From the NCBI GenBank assembly GCA_963969595.1, contig OZ018413.1, positions 4,058,711 to 4,122,710 on the forward strand: a DNA stretch of 64,000 nt, read 5' to 3'. The notes under the pieces are model-generated. The model was not told the DNA's origin and searched no databases. It was given only the letters and a program-made list of their open reading frames with translations. The translations under genes were made by a program, and so were the position numbers. The stretch is from Neckera pumila. Lineage: Eukaryota > Streptophyta > Bryopsida > Hypnales > Neckeraceae. Of this stretch, positions 1-12,807 are shown one piece after another; position 1 is the first letter of the stretch, and each line of letters starts with the position of its first letter.

Positions 1-63
1 CCAATTGCCTCTCTGCACATTCACTATCTATAGTATTACCTCCCCATTTTTATTGTTTTCCAC

Positions 64-190
64 CACTATAAGAAACCCGTATTTTATATGACGTTTTCAT
101 GATTTTAGGAGACGGATTTTAGTGGACGACCAATAACAACTTATAGTTTTATGTCAATAATAACGTCCAATGTAACATTTGGATCAACTT
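64..190. repeat. solo arm of CACTA-like foldback MITE
   Basis: Begins CACTATAAGAAACCCG and continues with sequence nearly identical to the left arm of the complete foldback element at 15895-16124 (shared landmarks: GACGTTTTCATGATTTTAG, TTTTAGTGGACG, TCAATAATAACGTCCAATGT). Only one arm is recognisable, so this is a truncated or rearranged copy. Termini starting CACTA suggest a non-autonomous CACTA (En/Spm) relative; that assignment is inference. The right boundary is approximate. Confidence 0.6.
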
Positions 191-2173
191 ATGTTTTTAT
201 GTCAATTCAAACTTATTCTAAACTCTTTAATATGGTATGATCACAAAAATTCTAAGAGTACAACAATATGATTACAGAGGTCATTGGGAGTGATCAATTC
301 TTGTAGATGTTGAGATTCTTACAATGTCCTGTTTTGGAAGAAGTGATTGTAGAACATGAATTGAAATAATAGCACATTCAATATCCAGTAATGAATTCTT
401 TGGTGCATTATAATCCTCTTTCATTCAAACAATAGCATACAAAATATGTGATAAGTTAAACTACAAAAACTATGCTCAATGAAAAATGAGATTGCCAATT
501 TCGGATGCTCCTACCAAAATAAGTGATGGAAGAAGGCCCTAGGGTTAGCAACTCAGACATTAGCTATGGATTGCCCACAAAATTGGATTTGAAACATAAA
601 ATCATCTTTTGTACATGCATGTACTATACACGTTGTGTGCACGTGCTAATTGCTTTCACTAATTATACTCCAAATATTCTAAGAGAAAGCTCATTTCAAT
701 TTCATTCAGTAAACTAACAAGAAAATTGTCAAATTAACTATGAAAACTAAAGTATACTTCAAATCTTTTTGCAGGGGCTGCCTATTGGAGGCACATTCTA
801 TGTTGAGCTTGAAGAAGCCTCTGAAGTGCTCGTTTTTTATCACGGCAAATTATACAAACCTAATCCAAAAAAGGCACACAAAAAACAGTGAGCTTGAAAG
901 AGGCAACATTCACTGAAGACATGAACTTGGAAGAGTTCACAATCTAGGCATTTGCCCTTGCAATCAATTGCCTCTTCCTATGGACCTATTGACTTAAAAA
1001 AAAAAATTGTTTAAATGAAATTTCTAACCTAAGTTGTGATCACCCCTCAATCCCAAGCGGACATCAATTATTTTTTTTAAAAAGACATCATATATTGAAT
1101 TAGTTTGGATGTTTTTAGGATAGGATCATTATACAAGTCAAGTATATATTGTTTCAAATATGTTGCACAAGACGTGGAAGGATAGACTGCAAATCGAAGG
1201 CCATTTTGCAAATAGATTTTGTTGGCTCCTATTTTTTGTTTCAATACTTGATGAATCTAGTTTTCTACCTAAGCGGACGACTTTGAAGCAACCACAGTCC
1301 CCATTCATTGAGATGGGGAAATGAAACATCAAGCTCATTGGAATCACCTAAGATTATACCTAATGTTTTGATATAAATTTGAGTTTTCATTACCAATATA
1401 CCATTCTTAAGCATAACAAACTACATCCTCTAGATTTATCCTTTTTGTATATAAAGATGCCCTTGTTTTATCACAAATACGGGATATTTCAATAAGTTCC
1501 TCATTTTCACTAATCTATTTAATTTTTCTATCAAAATCTCTACAGTAGTGTCTTCTCCACCATTCATATAATTCTCTATAGGCCTACACAAAATTTCTTC
1601 CAAAAGAATGGACATCCAATAAGTTTAGATTTAAGGATGTTATATAAACAATTCAAATGTATTTCCAATACTCTCAATGTAGGCATTTGGATCATTTTTA
1701 TTTTTTTGGGCATTTAGAAGGATGACAATTGAGATGGTACCTTAATCCCTAAATGCCCAAGGCACCAAATTTTGGTGTTGACAATACTTTGAAGTTAAAC
1801 AAAATCTAACCAAGTTGCTATATTTAGTAGTTTATATTTTTGAAAAATTTATTTTGAAGTTTTGTTTTAGCATCAAAATTTGATTTTAGAAATGATAGAT
1901 TATGATTTTTTTTATTAAAGATTTTGTGCATGGGTGTCCATTGCAATCTTGACTTTCCATAGTGTTGAGGGCTCTTGGAAATGACAATAAATCTTGAAAA
2001 AAAAAGCACATTAGATATTCATTTGAAAAAAACATAGAATAGATTTTGAGAAGCCATAAATTGATTGAGGTTATGCATGTTAGGTCCTTTAACCTCATAT
2101 TTTTTTGGTGACCAAATTTTTAGATTTGACTTGTAAAAAGAAGATTGAAAGACTTTAAATCACTTTCGCAGTT

Positions 2174-3231
2174 TTAACCCCTAAAGGACTGGCATGCATT
2201 TTTTGTCTACATAGAAATTTTGGGCAGGTAAGTGTGACTAGAGATTTCCATATTTTAGGTGGAAATTTTAATAGAAGGTAGGCACAATGAATATCTTTCA
2301 TATACACTAAATTTCATGACATTTGGAAATGTGAGTCAAAAGTTATGGCCTAATATGTTACTTTTTTTTTGTAAGTAAGCAATTCGGGCAGATAAAAAAA
2401 ATCATTGTTTTCAAAAACAAAAATTTGAAATTATTTTTCTAAAGTTATATATACGTGGAAAGCTTTAAGTCATCCCATTTTGATCAATGAGTCAAAAATT
2501 ATGAAGATTTTTAGTTTGCGGGTAATTATAGATTTCCTACTCTAAAATAAACTCTGAAGTCCTTTATCTTACTCAATGTTTTCTAAAATTAAATCCTAGG
2601 ATGTAAATTGTTTATTGCAACATTGCAACCATTGGATTGGCATTTCTCAATTCTATAATTAAATTCTTGACAATTTCGTATTTTGAATCATTCTCTACTT
2701 CTATCTACTTACTATTTTTTTCCTAAAATGCACCATCATTTTGGACATTTTCCATCGAAAAGTGAGTTTGTGAAGTGCAACTGCCCTGTTTTTTGCAGGG
2801 TCAAAAAAATGATTTCAAAGAATTAGAATGCTTATATCTTGCAATCCACGCGGTAGAAATTGCTAAAAATTTTACCACATGTTCTCAAGTCATCATTCTA
2901 CAAGATCCTATGGTTACATGTGCCACAAAAAGTTCTTTTCCAAAAATTTGATACTTTTACTAAAAATAGCAATTTTTGAGCATTTTTCGATGAAAAAATA
3001 GTCATGGATTTTTAGGGGTCAACACCTTCATAATCAAGCATTACAATCTTTCAATCCATAAGTGATATTGTTGTGTTTTCTTTTCCTATGTGATCTCAAA
3101 GATGTCTAATTTGAATTTGGATGGTTACAATTCAAAAAAATCGATACAACATATCAAAATTCTATCTTTCTACTCAGCTTAGAACAAATTTCTAGAAGCT
3201 CAAAAAAGGCCTTGGACATTTAGGGGTTAAA
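2174..3231. repeat. TTAACCCCT-TIR element, copy 1 (about 1.06 kb)
   Basis: Bounded by TTTAACCCCTAAAGGACTGG on the left and its approximate inverse ATTTAGGGGTTAA on the right (about 17 bp terminal inverted repeats). The interior matches, in reverse orientation, the element at about 13.54-14.44 kb: shared tracts include TTTCATGACATTTGGAAATG, GAGTCAAAAGTTATGG and CCATTGGATTGG near the centre. No transposase ORF, so non-autonomous. The superfamily is not clear to me. Confidence 0.6.
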
Positions 3232-4477
3232 CAACTGAAGTAACTAACGCTAGTATCAATTGGTGTATTGGCGCTCGACCGAATTCACATGACAATCATG
3301 GTAGCACAAACAATTGGTAGAAAGCCTTGAACATAAACCTCTAAAGGTCCCAATCATTGTTTTACCACCCACATTATTGAGAGCAAAAATCAGTGTCACT
3401 ACAAATTCTTTTATTTGGAAATTAGTACAATACTGTACATGAATATTCCAACATGCACTACTATAAAATAGCGGAGTTTTGGTAAATTTTAGTGTCACGC
3501 ACTAACAGGATAACTCACTACTGTTGAACTCAAGTTTACTCACACAGAACATACAATATTAGTCTTGCACCTGCTGATGAAATTTCCAGTTGAAAAGAGA
3601 ATGAGGTAAACCCTGCCATGGAAAATCGGAGAATCACTTTATATATAAAATTATATCCATGAGGATACCTTGGTACGTTCAGCCAAGTGGTGAAAAGCAT
3701 ACCCGCACCACCTATGACTTCACCTGCACTTGGAAAGCCTCAGAAAAGCTCCAATCTGTGAAGTAAAACTAAGGTATGCAAAAACTAAAAGATTATAAGC
3801 CTACAAAAAAAAAAACGTTACACAAAGTACCTCTATCCTCCAAAAGTGAAATAAATGACACTCACCTAACTAGTGTACAGACCTATGGTTCCGAACCCCA
3901 GCACAAATGCCCTATGAAAATCTTAAATATCAACTGGTCTGTCTCTGATGCAACCAACAGTATCAGGAAGCAAGCAATGAATGAAAAGCCATCCACAAGC
4001 TGGCCTCCACAAAATCATGTTAAGGATAGAAGCACACAAATGTGAAGGTCACAGTTGAGATGTACGCTTCACCTCGTGGCGTTGTCAAAAAAGCCAAAGA
4101 GCATCAAATATGTCAGAGACTGCTGTTGGTGCCCCACTCTCGCTTCAATCGCATGATCAGTGGAAGTCATATACCCATGTTGCAGGTTAGGGGTCATATT
4201 GATAGGAAATCTCTGAGGGGTCAGAGTAAGGGATATATCTACAACTCACCCGTCCTCTACTCCACACTACACCTTTACCTTCGTTGCAAATGCAATGTAC
4301 AATGTTCGCCAGATATGCCATACTCATGCAAATATAAACAAAGTCGCCGGGAGCCAAACGAAAATGGTCTCCAAAACTCGAACTCAACACACCCTGTGCC
4401 GTTGAGCACACTATTCGATGTTCAGAATTGTCACGCATCCCATCCTCCTCTTCCAACTAGCACTTTCCCTCTGGTAG

Positions 4478-7400
4478 TCAGAAATCCTTTCCAAGTTGGT
4501 AGCTTTCATATGCTGAGGCGGTCACATGATGTGAAGAAGCCCTGTCCAAGTAGGCAGCCTTCAAAGCTTCGTAGCTCAGTTTTTGACCATCCAGACCTAT
4601 GTAGGAAGACGCTGTTGAGGGCCGATTTACCCTCGGGCTTTTCATCATCGGGCCATACGGCAAGTTACTAAACGCTTTATTGGGAGTGCTGTAGACAGAG
4701 CTACCGTCGCTTTGGGGGCTGACGAAGTTGGGATACTTCACCTCCTCCCGGACACCAGACACCGACACCGGATAATAATTCATATGACTGCTGTTCAATC
4801 TTCCAGCGAAGTATCCTGAAGCCGGAGAGCTGGTTGAACCGAATATCATCTCCCCTTCAAGCATCCTCAAGACCTAGAAATGACAAGGAAAAGAAGACAC
4901 CAGAATTAAGTGGAAGAAAGATTGAAGTTCTCTGGAAATAGATCCGTCAAGTATAAGCAATTGGCATCATAGAATAAACAGAGTCGAGCAACCAACAAAG
5001 TGCACTACTTAAAATACCAACTCCAATGTAGAACTCAAATTCGAATTTGCCATATCAAACATACTCGGCAGAGCGTTACCAACCTGAGCCATACGTGGTC
5101 GAACTGCAGGATCCCTGCGAATACAGCATGATGCGGCATGCAACATGCTGTTCATTTCTACGTCTGAAAAGCGATTTTCAAGGCGTGGATCAATCGGAAG
5201 CGTGCCTCTTTTCTCCAGCAGGGGTCTTGCCTACATAAGTAAACAAACAAATTCGTAGTGTACAGATTAATATGGTTGCTAGGAACATAGCATAATAAAT
5301 GCTCACAATACAGGGAAGGATACGAACCCAAACAACTTCAAGACCAAAGTTCAAGGCTCATATTGCAATCCACTCATAAGAGAATATAGAAGACTGACAC
5401 CCTCAGTGAATATTTCTGTATAATCAGCCCCACGTACCCATTCTGTTAAACATTGCTCTCCTTTGGATCTGTTAATATCAATTGCTTTACGACCCGTAAT
5501 AAGCTCCAGGAGGACGACACCAAACGAATAAACATCTGCCATGTCTGTGATCTGCCCCTTCTGGGTATATTCCGGAGCCAAGTACCTGAAATATTTCACA
5601 ACAAATGAATTTACACCAATGCACGACTAATGTAGAGCTAACTGAAACACACTGTCCACAAAGGAATTTCAGCCATTTACAGCATCGAAATTGATGATAA
5701 TTACATACCCGAAAGTGCCAATAACTCGCGTCTCCACACCACAATGTCCGTCTGGCTGCCATCTTGCAAGACCAAAATCTCCAACCTGGGAAATAGTAAA
5801 CACAACATCCCTCAGTATCTACACAATTTATATCTGCCAAATTTATATTTAATAACGGAGGTTGAAAAGTACACACACCATAGGTTCGAAGTCGTGGGTG
5901 AGCAAAATATTGTTGGGACGCAAATCTCTGTGGACTATACACCCAACCCGACAATCCTCATGCAAGTATCTCAGCCCACGAGCTACTCCAATGGCTATTT
6001 TGTGACGTGAGCCCCATTCCAAAACAGGCTGGCCTCGCTCTGCCCCTGTTACCAATTAAACATTAGATATATGATCATCAAGAACTTCATTAGAGAGAAT
6101 ACAAGAGATTTTAGACCCTAAGTAACTCCCCCCATCAGAAAAGGGTGATAGTGTTGCCAAGATGCATAACGGACGAACTTTCACAATCTCCGCCATGTAA
6201 CAGTATCTAGAAGTGTTCAAGTCAACAGTGGATTCACGAAACAATAGGTACCTCTTGTTGGGAAGGGCATTTCAAGCACACTTCTCCACAAATGGTAGTG
6301 CAATTCAGATAAACTCCCGAGTTTGCGTACAGAGCAGAAACTACGCAAAAGGTGACTGACATACCAGACTTACCATAAAGATGGCCGTCTAAAGAACCAT
6401 TGCAAATAAACTCGTACACAAGCAGGCGCCTCTTCCCCTCAATGCAGTATCCGATCAGCATCACGACATTCCGATGTTGAGCACAGCTCAACACCTCCAC
6501 CTCTGCACAGAACTCTTTATCTCCCTGGGTACTGACCAGTTTATACTGCTTCACAGCTATCGTCTGCCCATCTGGAAGGACACCCTTGTGAACTGAACCA
6601 AAGCCGCCCTCAGCAAGAAAGTTTGTCCGGGAGAACCCCCCCGTGGCAGCCTCAAGCTCTTTGTAGGTATACCTCTGAGGAGGTTTTCCAAACATAGGAG
6701 CTTTGTGTTGGCATGTAGAGCACAACGGTGGAGGTCCTGGAAGGTTATGCTTGTTCAGCATCATCGCCAATTTCTGCCTCATCAATGCATCAGCCTTCCC
6801 GTGCTTGTGCCGCCTCTGAGGTGAACTATCACAAGGCTCTTGGTCCCCATGATATCCAGAAGGTGAGCCTTCTTCAAAGGAGGCATAGTCTTCGTCTGCA
6901 TTCTCCTGCAACATAGCTCGAAGACTCTGCCCAATTGTGTGATCTCTTTTTCCTGTTGAACCTCGACCCTCGAAAGATTCCCTCTTGTTACCATTCACCA
7001 ACTTCGATGGAGAAGATGTTTTCACAGGTGATCCTTTCCGAGAATTAGCTCTGGAACCATTTCTGGAGCCACTTCTAGAGCCTGGTCTCCCTGATACAAC
7101 ACCATCTCTAGATTGCGCCGGGATTCGGATACCTATTCACACCATTCGATAAGTTAGTAGCAAAAAAATCTACTGCATGTGTAAATTTCATAAAGCGTAG
7201 GGTAACTTCAATAAAAGATAGAGACCACGTAGTAAAAGACTCCAACTCAGAGGAATTTTTAACCCCGCGAGGACAAAGAGGCCCAAATTCGGCTTCACGT
7301 CATTTTACAGTCTTGCTTAAGTCAGGTGGAGAGTTCCTTTCGTTTAGAATTATTTATTTATTGACCAAAACACACCATGTTCTTCATTGATTCTAGTGAT

Positions 7401-10335
7401 GTAAAATTTGACCCCATCTACATTAAATTCTTCACAATATGATCACTAGCATTGGTCAATGCCAAACCAAGAAGCTTGGTCCATTAGGGGTTTAAAATGT
7501 TACATGGAAAAGTTACAGACCTGCAGGTGGTTTAGTGGACTCGGTTGGTGATCGCGGGTGGCCTTGCTTGAATTTGTGCAACATGGTATTCGGAGTAGCC
7601 TCCATGGTCAACACACCCGGCACAATGATGCCAGCACTGATATCAGGATAAAAAGCTCGGAAAGAAGCACCCTTCTCTAGAACTCCTGCAGCTCCTGCAG
7701 AAGTTTCCAGAATAGATCCCCGAACCACAGAGGAGCCGTTATTTGCAAGGGGACCCGAAACCTGACACGGTGAAGTATCAGAACTGGATTTCGAAGAGGT
7801 GCCCGGATCCGAAGGGGTGAAGGGTGTCATCACTTCCTCTGGGCTACTTACGGGTATGCTCGCTTTGAACCGTGGATAAGGCCCGCTCCTGGCATTGTCA
7901 ACAGCACGGTCTTCCTCATTTGGAGACTCAGCTACGCTTAAAACCTCTTGAACTGTTGGTCCCAAATGCTGTGCCAACAGCACGGCAGGAGGTTCAACTA
8001 CTCGGGAGTTCCGCTTCAGGTTCAGGCGCAGTATCTTCGGCTCCGAGGGCTTCACAATGACGATGTTGCATTGTAGAAGCTCCATGCAGATCTTCGCATC
8101 TCTCTTCAAGTGTCTGCGTACATAACATTAATACCTTCCGTTTAGGTTTTCGATTCTTAAAATTCAAGGGGAGCTCGGAGTAAAGATGTAAAGGTGAACA
8201 AGATAAAACCTGGTGTACGTAGGGCCTCTTTAGATTGCGCAGGTCGAAACTTGAGATAACAAGAAATCCTACAACTGCATTGGTGCAAAATCATTTTCTA
8301 CTTGTTTTACCTCGTTCCGTTCAATGTCGACTTTACACTTAGTCCACTTGCATAAGAGGTGGCGCGTACATGGCTCCCATACGGCGCTAACAAAACTTGA
8401 GATACGAAGTTTCGAGCTACCTCTTTGAGGTGGATCGGACACTCGTTACCTCAAATGCGTGATTAGGTGTCATATATTCAATTGATACTTTTAACCTTGC
8501 TGTTTTATCCCTAGGTACACATGATGTTGCTTCAAATATTTAAGCTTGTTGTTTCGACCTACGCAACCTAAAGTGGCCCTTAAACCTGGTGACCGCCTGA
8601 AAGGAACATCAAGTGCAATGACTTCAAAGATTTAGATGAATTGTGGGAGGGCCTCTGCTTACTTGTCAAGAACAACCCAAGTGGCACCTATTCTCCTCGC
8701 CTCTATGGCAGATGCCTCTCGACCTTCAGCTTCCTGAACCTTAATGTCTATGGTAATCTGCAAATCCCGCCCATGGGCACCAACTTCAAAACCACCTTCC
8801 CATCACAAAGCATATGCAACTCAAAGGCAGAATCTCAGAGTCATTATTCGCCAAAAATTGACATCAAAAGCAAAATTGCTTAAGAGATTTTAATACCATT
8901 TTCTGATGGCATAATTGCTCAAAATTCCCGATCATGGCATTACAACCCTCGTATATTTCCTCGTCCACTCCTTTCGATTCTCCCGTGGTATCGATCACAC
9001 TGCGCAAAACACGTGGGGATGCACAATCCCTGCCCAACATCTGCAACGACATGGGAAATCCCAGTATTCTTCGTACAGGACCTGCAAAACGGTTCACCAA
9101 GCTCCTCACATCACCGCAAACAACAACTGATCTGAGCAGAAGGCGGTGGAGAAGGTTGAATCTAAAAGTCTGTACAGCCACACTAGGTCTACAGCTATGG
9201 ACGGTCTCCAGCTAAGAGAAAAATAGAGGCGCACATGTCAAGAGCTTTCACGGAGTTGAACGGTAGGCAAAGAAAGGACCTTAGCGTGACCTATGACCAA
9301 ATGAAGTACAAAAGTACCAGAAACCACATGGTCATGGCGTGATCATGGCAAGTGAAAATTCCAACACCTCTAACCTTAGATAAATTAACCCACACCACCA
9401 CACATCCAGAATTCACACTTTTCAGAAAACTAAACAGCTGCACACTGAACCTCTCCGTAAGCTCCAAGAGAAATAAGATCCACCAGGGGTTGATAACACG
9501 ACTTCAGAAGGCCCTCTCTTCAAGTGGCTTCACTCAATGCAATCACTCATTCCATTCCCACAAAAACTAATATCCTACACCTCCCAAAGTGGTCACCACA
9601 CGTCAAGAGATGGTCTAGATTCTAACACCTCTACGCCTGGTGAATATCAAGCACACCAAACACTACTCACCACACATCCAAAAACTACCAAAGATTCGCA
9701 TTCTTCAGAAAGCTCAACACCTGCAAACTGAAGCACTCGGCCAGAGATAGTATTGATTCCATCACCTCTAACCTCACAGAATTTGAAGCACACCAACCAT
9801 TTCTCTTCACACATCCACTGAATACCACGATTCACGAAACTAACAAATCTCAAACACCTCCAAACTGTAAGCTCCAGAAAAAATAAGCTGCAACACCACT
9901 TAAAGGAGGCCAGATCTTCGAGGAATCTTCACACAGCTTCACTGCAATGCATCAATTCCCGCAGCCACTGAAACCCTAGACCTCCCAAAGCAGTGACCAC
10001 AAGACGTTCAAACCCCCCTGTAACCCCTAATTGCGGCTTCAAGTGAGCCTTCACAGGAAGGCCAAACGCTTACCATGGCTTCCCGGAGCGTGAAGCGCAA
10101 GAAGAGAGATAGATTCCCCAGGCCGGACTAACACATTACTGAGCGCCCATTCCAGCGCATACTTCGTGATTTGGCGGGAGCCGTCCAACACCACCAGCAC
10201 CTTCTCAGACGCAAAGATTTCGCTATGCGGCCGCGAGAAAGAATGGGAAGACGGCGAGGACGTCATGGACACCACGGTCGTCGTCGTCGTCGTCGTCGTC
10301 GTCATTCTACTACACCACTCGTTGCATCGTCGCAT
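4478..10335 (-). CDS. receptor-like cytoplasmic kinase with N-terminal USP-like domain (SELMODRAFT_444075-like)
   Basis: Ten coding exons on the minus strand: 10335-10074, 9081-8897, 8757-8663, 8113-7521, 7132-6374, 6045-5879, 5785-5709, 5585-5438, 5230-5084, 4873-4478; all junctions keep frame and give 942 aa. Residues about 20-185 form a universal-stress/adenine-nucleotide-hydrolase-like domain ([35 protein letters not shown]). Residues 190-530 are a Ser-rich linker. The kinase domain (about 533-810) has Gly-loop AEGGFGSV (552-559), VKQ lysine 573, HRD Asp672 in [11 protein letters not shown] Asp690 and APE. A C-terminal tail follows. No signal peptide or membrane span, so cytoplasmic. The family is often labelled 'inactive', yet every core catalytic residue is present; Arg replaces the usual Lys in the HRDxK loop. 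An in-frame TAA four codons upstream supports Met1 at 10335, but Met11 at 10305 is possible. Substrate and pathway unknown. The family match is strong; the exon 2 donor (GTATTA) is the weakest junction. Confidence 0.92.
7259..7494. repeat. short TTAACCCC-type inverted-repeat element in kinase intron 4
   Basis: Intron between exons 4 and 5 of the kinase. It starts TTAACCCCGCGAGGACAAAG and ends TTGGTCCATTAGGGGTTTAA, roughly inverse to each other. The interior shares TTCATTGATTCTAGT with the WD40 gene intron repeat at about 27.84-28.3 kb, so one short element family sits in introns of both genes. No coding capacity. Confidence 0.45.
9388..10012. repeat. imperfect tandem duplication in kinase intron 1
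   Basis: Two degenerate copies of a 220-240 bp segment, about 9388-9622 and 9785-10012, in direct orientation. Shared landmarks are CACACATCCA at the start, GTAAGCTCCA, a run ending TTCACTNNAATGCA, and CCTCCCAAAG with GTGACCACA near the end. A partial third copy (CACCACACATCCAAAAAC) lies between them near 9668. It fills most of the first intron and is non-coding. Confidence 0.45.
10262..10310 (-). repeat. coding trinucleotide microsatellite (Thr run)
   Basis: A GTC/ACG triplet tract in exon 1 of the kinase. It encodes nine consecutive Thr residues just after Met11, in a disordered N-terminus ahead of the USP-like domain. Such triplet tracts usually vary in length between individuals; the variation itself is inference. 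Confidence 0.7.
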
Positions 10336-11284
10336 GCCGTCTGCTTAACACCTCACCGCCTCTACGATTCCTCTATTCCACAAACGAAACCCACCTCAAA
10401 AAAAAAAGTCCTCTCTCTCTCTCTCTGACTCCCCTGACTCATTCACTCCCAAATCTCAACAAAACCCTCGAAATGTGTCGTCGCAGAGGCGCGCTACGCC
10501 CTCCGGCGACCTGAATGTACATCTCATGGCGCCCAAAGAGCTCATGCAAGTCTCAGATCGGGAGATGCTCGAATTAATTTCCTCCAACGAAACTCAAGAA
10601 CAACAGATCCCTCGGATTTGCTCCACAAGGGATGCAAAAGAACAGGAACTGAAGAATCGCACAGCGACAGGAACGATTCTCTTCTGCACTACTAGCATCC
10701 ACCCACAAATCGTATAGCACAAATTCTCATCCCTAGACTGCCAAAAAAAATCTCTCTCTCTCTCTCTATCCAGGTGTAATAAACTGGCGGCACTCTGCAA
10801 CCCACAGCTTTGTTCTTTTTCTATCTTGCAGAAACGACGACGACGGTGAGCGAGTGGGATGCAGCGAGCTCCGTCGGGGGAAGTGCTGTTGCGGCGATGA
10901 TTCAGAGCTCGCGCGAGCGTGAAGCACTTTTCCTTTAGTCCTTGCTGTGTGGAAGACTGGAAGACTTCTTCTCCTGCAGGAGCAGGGGATACGCTCAACG
11001 TCTGGACGGAAAGGACGGAACGGACGTGACGGACGGACAGGGACGGACGGGCGGAGACGGACGGGTTTGGGGTGGACGAGGAGAGGACGAACGGAAGGTG
11101 GAGCGGACGGAGTGGATCTCAGAATTGCCATTGGTAAGTTACGACTTACGACCGTGAGAGGTGGAGGGCTCCAGGGCGGTCTCGCGGTGGCCCGGACGGC
11201 AGGCCGACTGCAGCACATCATTCCCCTTTTCCGGATTCCTTGGCAGACCGAACCAGCCAACGGAGGGTATTTTTTTTTTTTCTA

Positions 11285-11315
<31 letters not shown>

Positions 11316-11320
11316 TATTT
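10336..11320 (-). promoter_or_regulatory. likely promoter / 5'UTR of the kinase gene
   Basis: GC-rich, low-complexity DNA immediately upstream of the kinase start codon. Read on the gene's strand it has two GA-repeat tracts (plus-strand CT at about 10409-10426 and 10751-10767), typical of plant 5'UTRs and core promoters, then a degenerate GGACG minisatellite (about 11000-11110) and an A/T homopolymer tract (plus-strand T at about 11271-11310). I cannot place a TATA box or transcription start. A small unrelated gene here is unlikely because no frame keeps a plausible coding pattern. Confidence 0.4.
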
Positions 11321-11430
11321 TGGGGGGCTCTTGAGTGCTCTACTGCTCTAGTAGTGATGCCGCTATTTGCGTCCAGGAGCTTGCAGGAAATATGGAATTG
11401 ATATTTTGCAATCAATCGTCTATACCTTAA

Positions 11431-12690
11431 GTTTGGCTGTTTGTTTATTTTGTTTGTTTGTTACGTTGCTATTGGAAAGCTCTCGGCGAGGAGGGGTGCA
11501 CATGCTTGGTTTCGTGGCGTTTGGACCCACAGTGCGGAAGCTATAGAATTTCAAAGTATTTATGAATCAAAAAATTAGAAAAATACTTTTACTTTGATTT
11601 TGGTGGCATTAGAAAGGGCTTGGCGAAGAGGGGTGCATGGGCTTGGTTTTGTGGCATTTGGACCTACTATGCGAAAGTTATTGAATTTCAAAGTTTTTAT
11701 TATGACATCATACTACTAAAATCATAATTGCCTTTGTAATATTACAAATCCTACCATTAATAATAAGGGCTCATGCTTGCTATGCTACGCATTCATTGTA
11801 TCATATATTAGTAAAATTTTGATATTTTTGAATAGAATGCATGATAATGATTTCAATAAATCTTTGAAAAAAATTAATTTTAATATTTTGTGAAAATATT
11901 TTCAATCATGCATACATAAAAATAATATTTTCCCACAATGTTATATTACAAAATAGAGTAGTAGTTTGAAATCACCTCTGTAATATCACTTTTACAGCTT
12001 TTATGATTTCAAAATTCTATTGCTACTACCAAATGATTTGAGAAATTTATTCAATTGAAGTGATTTTGGACTTCAGAACAACTAAGTTGTTCATGAAGTT
12101 TTTGAAATTTACAAGTTTTTCTTTTCAATTCACCAACATAAGATGATATTTGGGGGTCTTAGAGGGCCGTTTCAGACCTGTTCCCTAATCTGCCAAGATT
12201 CAGTGAACGCCGGTACAGGTGTGTCAAAAAAAAATTTCTTCAAAAAATGACGTGGCAGTCGCTTGACCACATCAGACAATAGGGGAATTGAGAGCCCTCC
12301 AAGACCCCTGAATCTCATCTAATGGTTTGGGAATTACCATTGTTCGTAACAACTGAATCAACTTTTGAATGCATTACAAAAAATGTGTATCTTTTACAGT
12401 ATTCACCATTGCATATATTTCATTCATCATTCCATAAATTTCTATTGTACATTTCAATATATGCTTACTTATAAACAAAATTATACAAAGATTTTATTAA
12501 TTTTTATTTGAAGATTTATTGAAATTTTTGTTTTGCACTTTATCTAATATATAAAAACTCTAATAAAATTCTAATGATGAAATGCTTAGCGTAGCAAGTG
12601 CCAATCGCTAGTTAATAATTAGAAAATTACTTTGCTTTTGTTTTGGCTGTGGCACCAGCACAGGGCTACACTAGTAGGGATGAAAATTCA
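11431..12690. repeat. GAGGGGTGCATGGGCT-type dispersed repeat, copy 1 (with internal partial duplication)
   Basis: Contains two direct copies (about 11478-11610 and 11606-11705) of a segment reading roughly GAGGAGGGGTGCACATGCTT then TTTCGTGGCGTTTGGACC. It ends near 12690 with TGGCTGTGGCACCAGCAC and ACACTAGTAG. The same left, middle and right landmarks recur at 36785-37240 and 56036-56300. An AT-rich interior and the small element at 12141-12320 appear inserted into it. No coding capacity, class unknown. Confidence 0.45.
12141..12320. repeat. 180 bp inverted-repeat element (MITE-like)
   Basis: Left end AGATGATATTTGGGGGTCTT, right end the inverse form AGACCCCTGAATCTCATCT; about 26 bp terminal inverted repeats including GGGTCTTNGAGGGC. 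No ORF. It looks like a non-autonomous DNA element nested in the larger dispersed repeat at 11431-12690. No clear target-site duplication. Confidence 0.5.
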
Positions 12691-12807
12691 TACCTTCATC
12701 CAAGCATGTATGTCAACCATTCCAAAAGAGCAATTATATAAGGATTTAGTACGAAAGGGGGAATTACGTATCATTGATTAACCTTGAAGCATTCTGACAT
12801 CCATATT

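Larger units (their letters stand above)
1..4477. other. repeat-rich intergenic DNA and 3' flank of the kinase gene
   Basis: AT-rich DNA with no ORF above about 100 codons that looks like a real gene. It contains the solo foldback arm near 64-190 and the TTAACCCCT-type element at 2174-3231. Roughly 3.5-4.48 kb lies directly downstream of the kinase stop codon (the gene is on the minus strand), and part of it is probably its 3'UTR; I see no unambiguous polyadenylation site. Apparent ORFs at 3.8-4.7 kb on the plus strand lie in or opposite the kinase 3' end and are shadows. Confidence 0.5.

Noticed and set aside
4042..4671. 209-codon plus-strand ORF
   Set aside because: It overlaps the last exon of the kinase gene on the opposite strand in its second half and has no recognisable domain; the kinase exon has clear family similarity.
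10947..11312. 121-codon ORF rich in Arg, Gly and Phe
   Set aside because: Driven by the GGACG minisatellite and a poly-T tract; no protein-like pattern.
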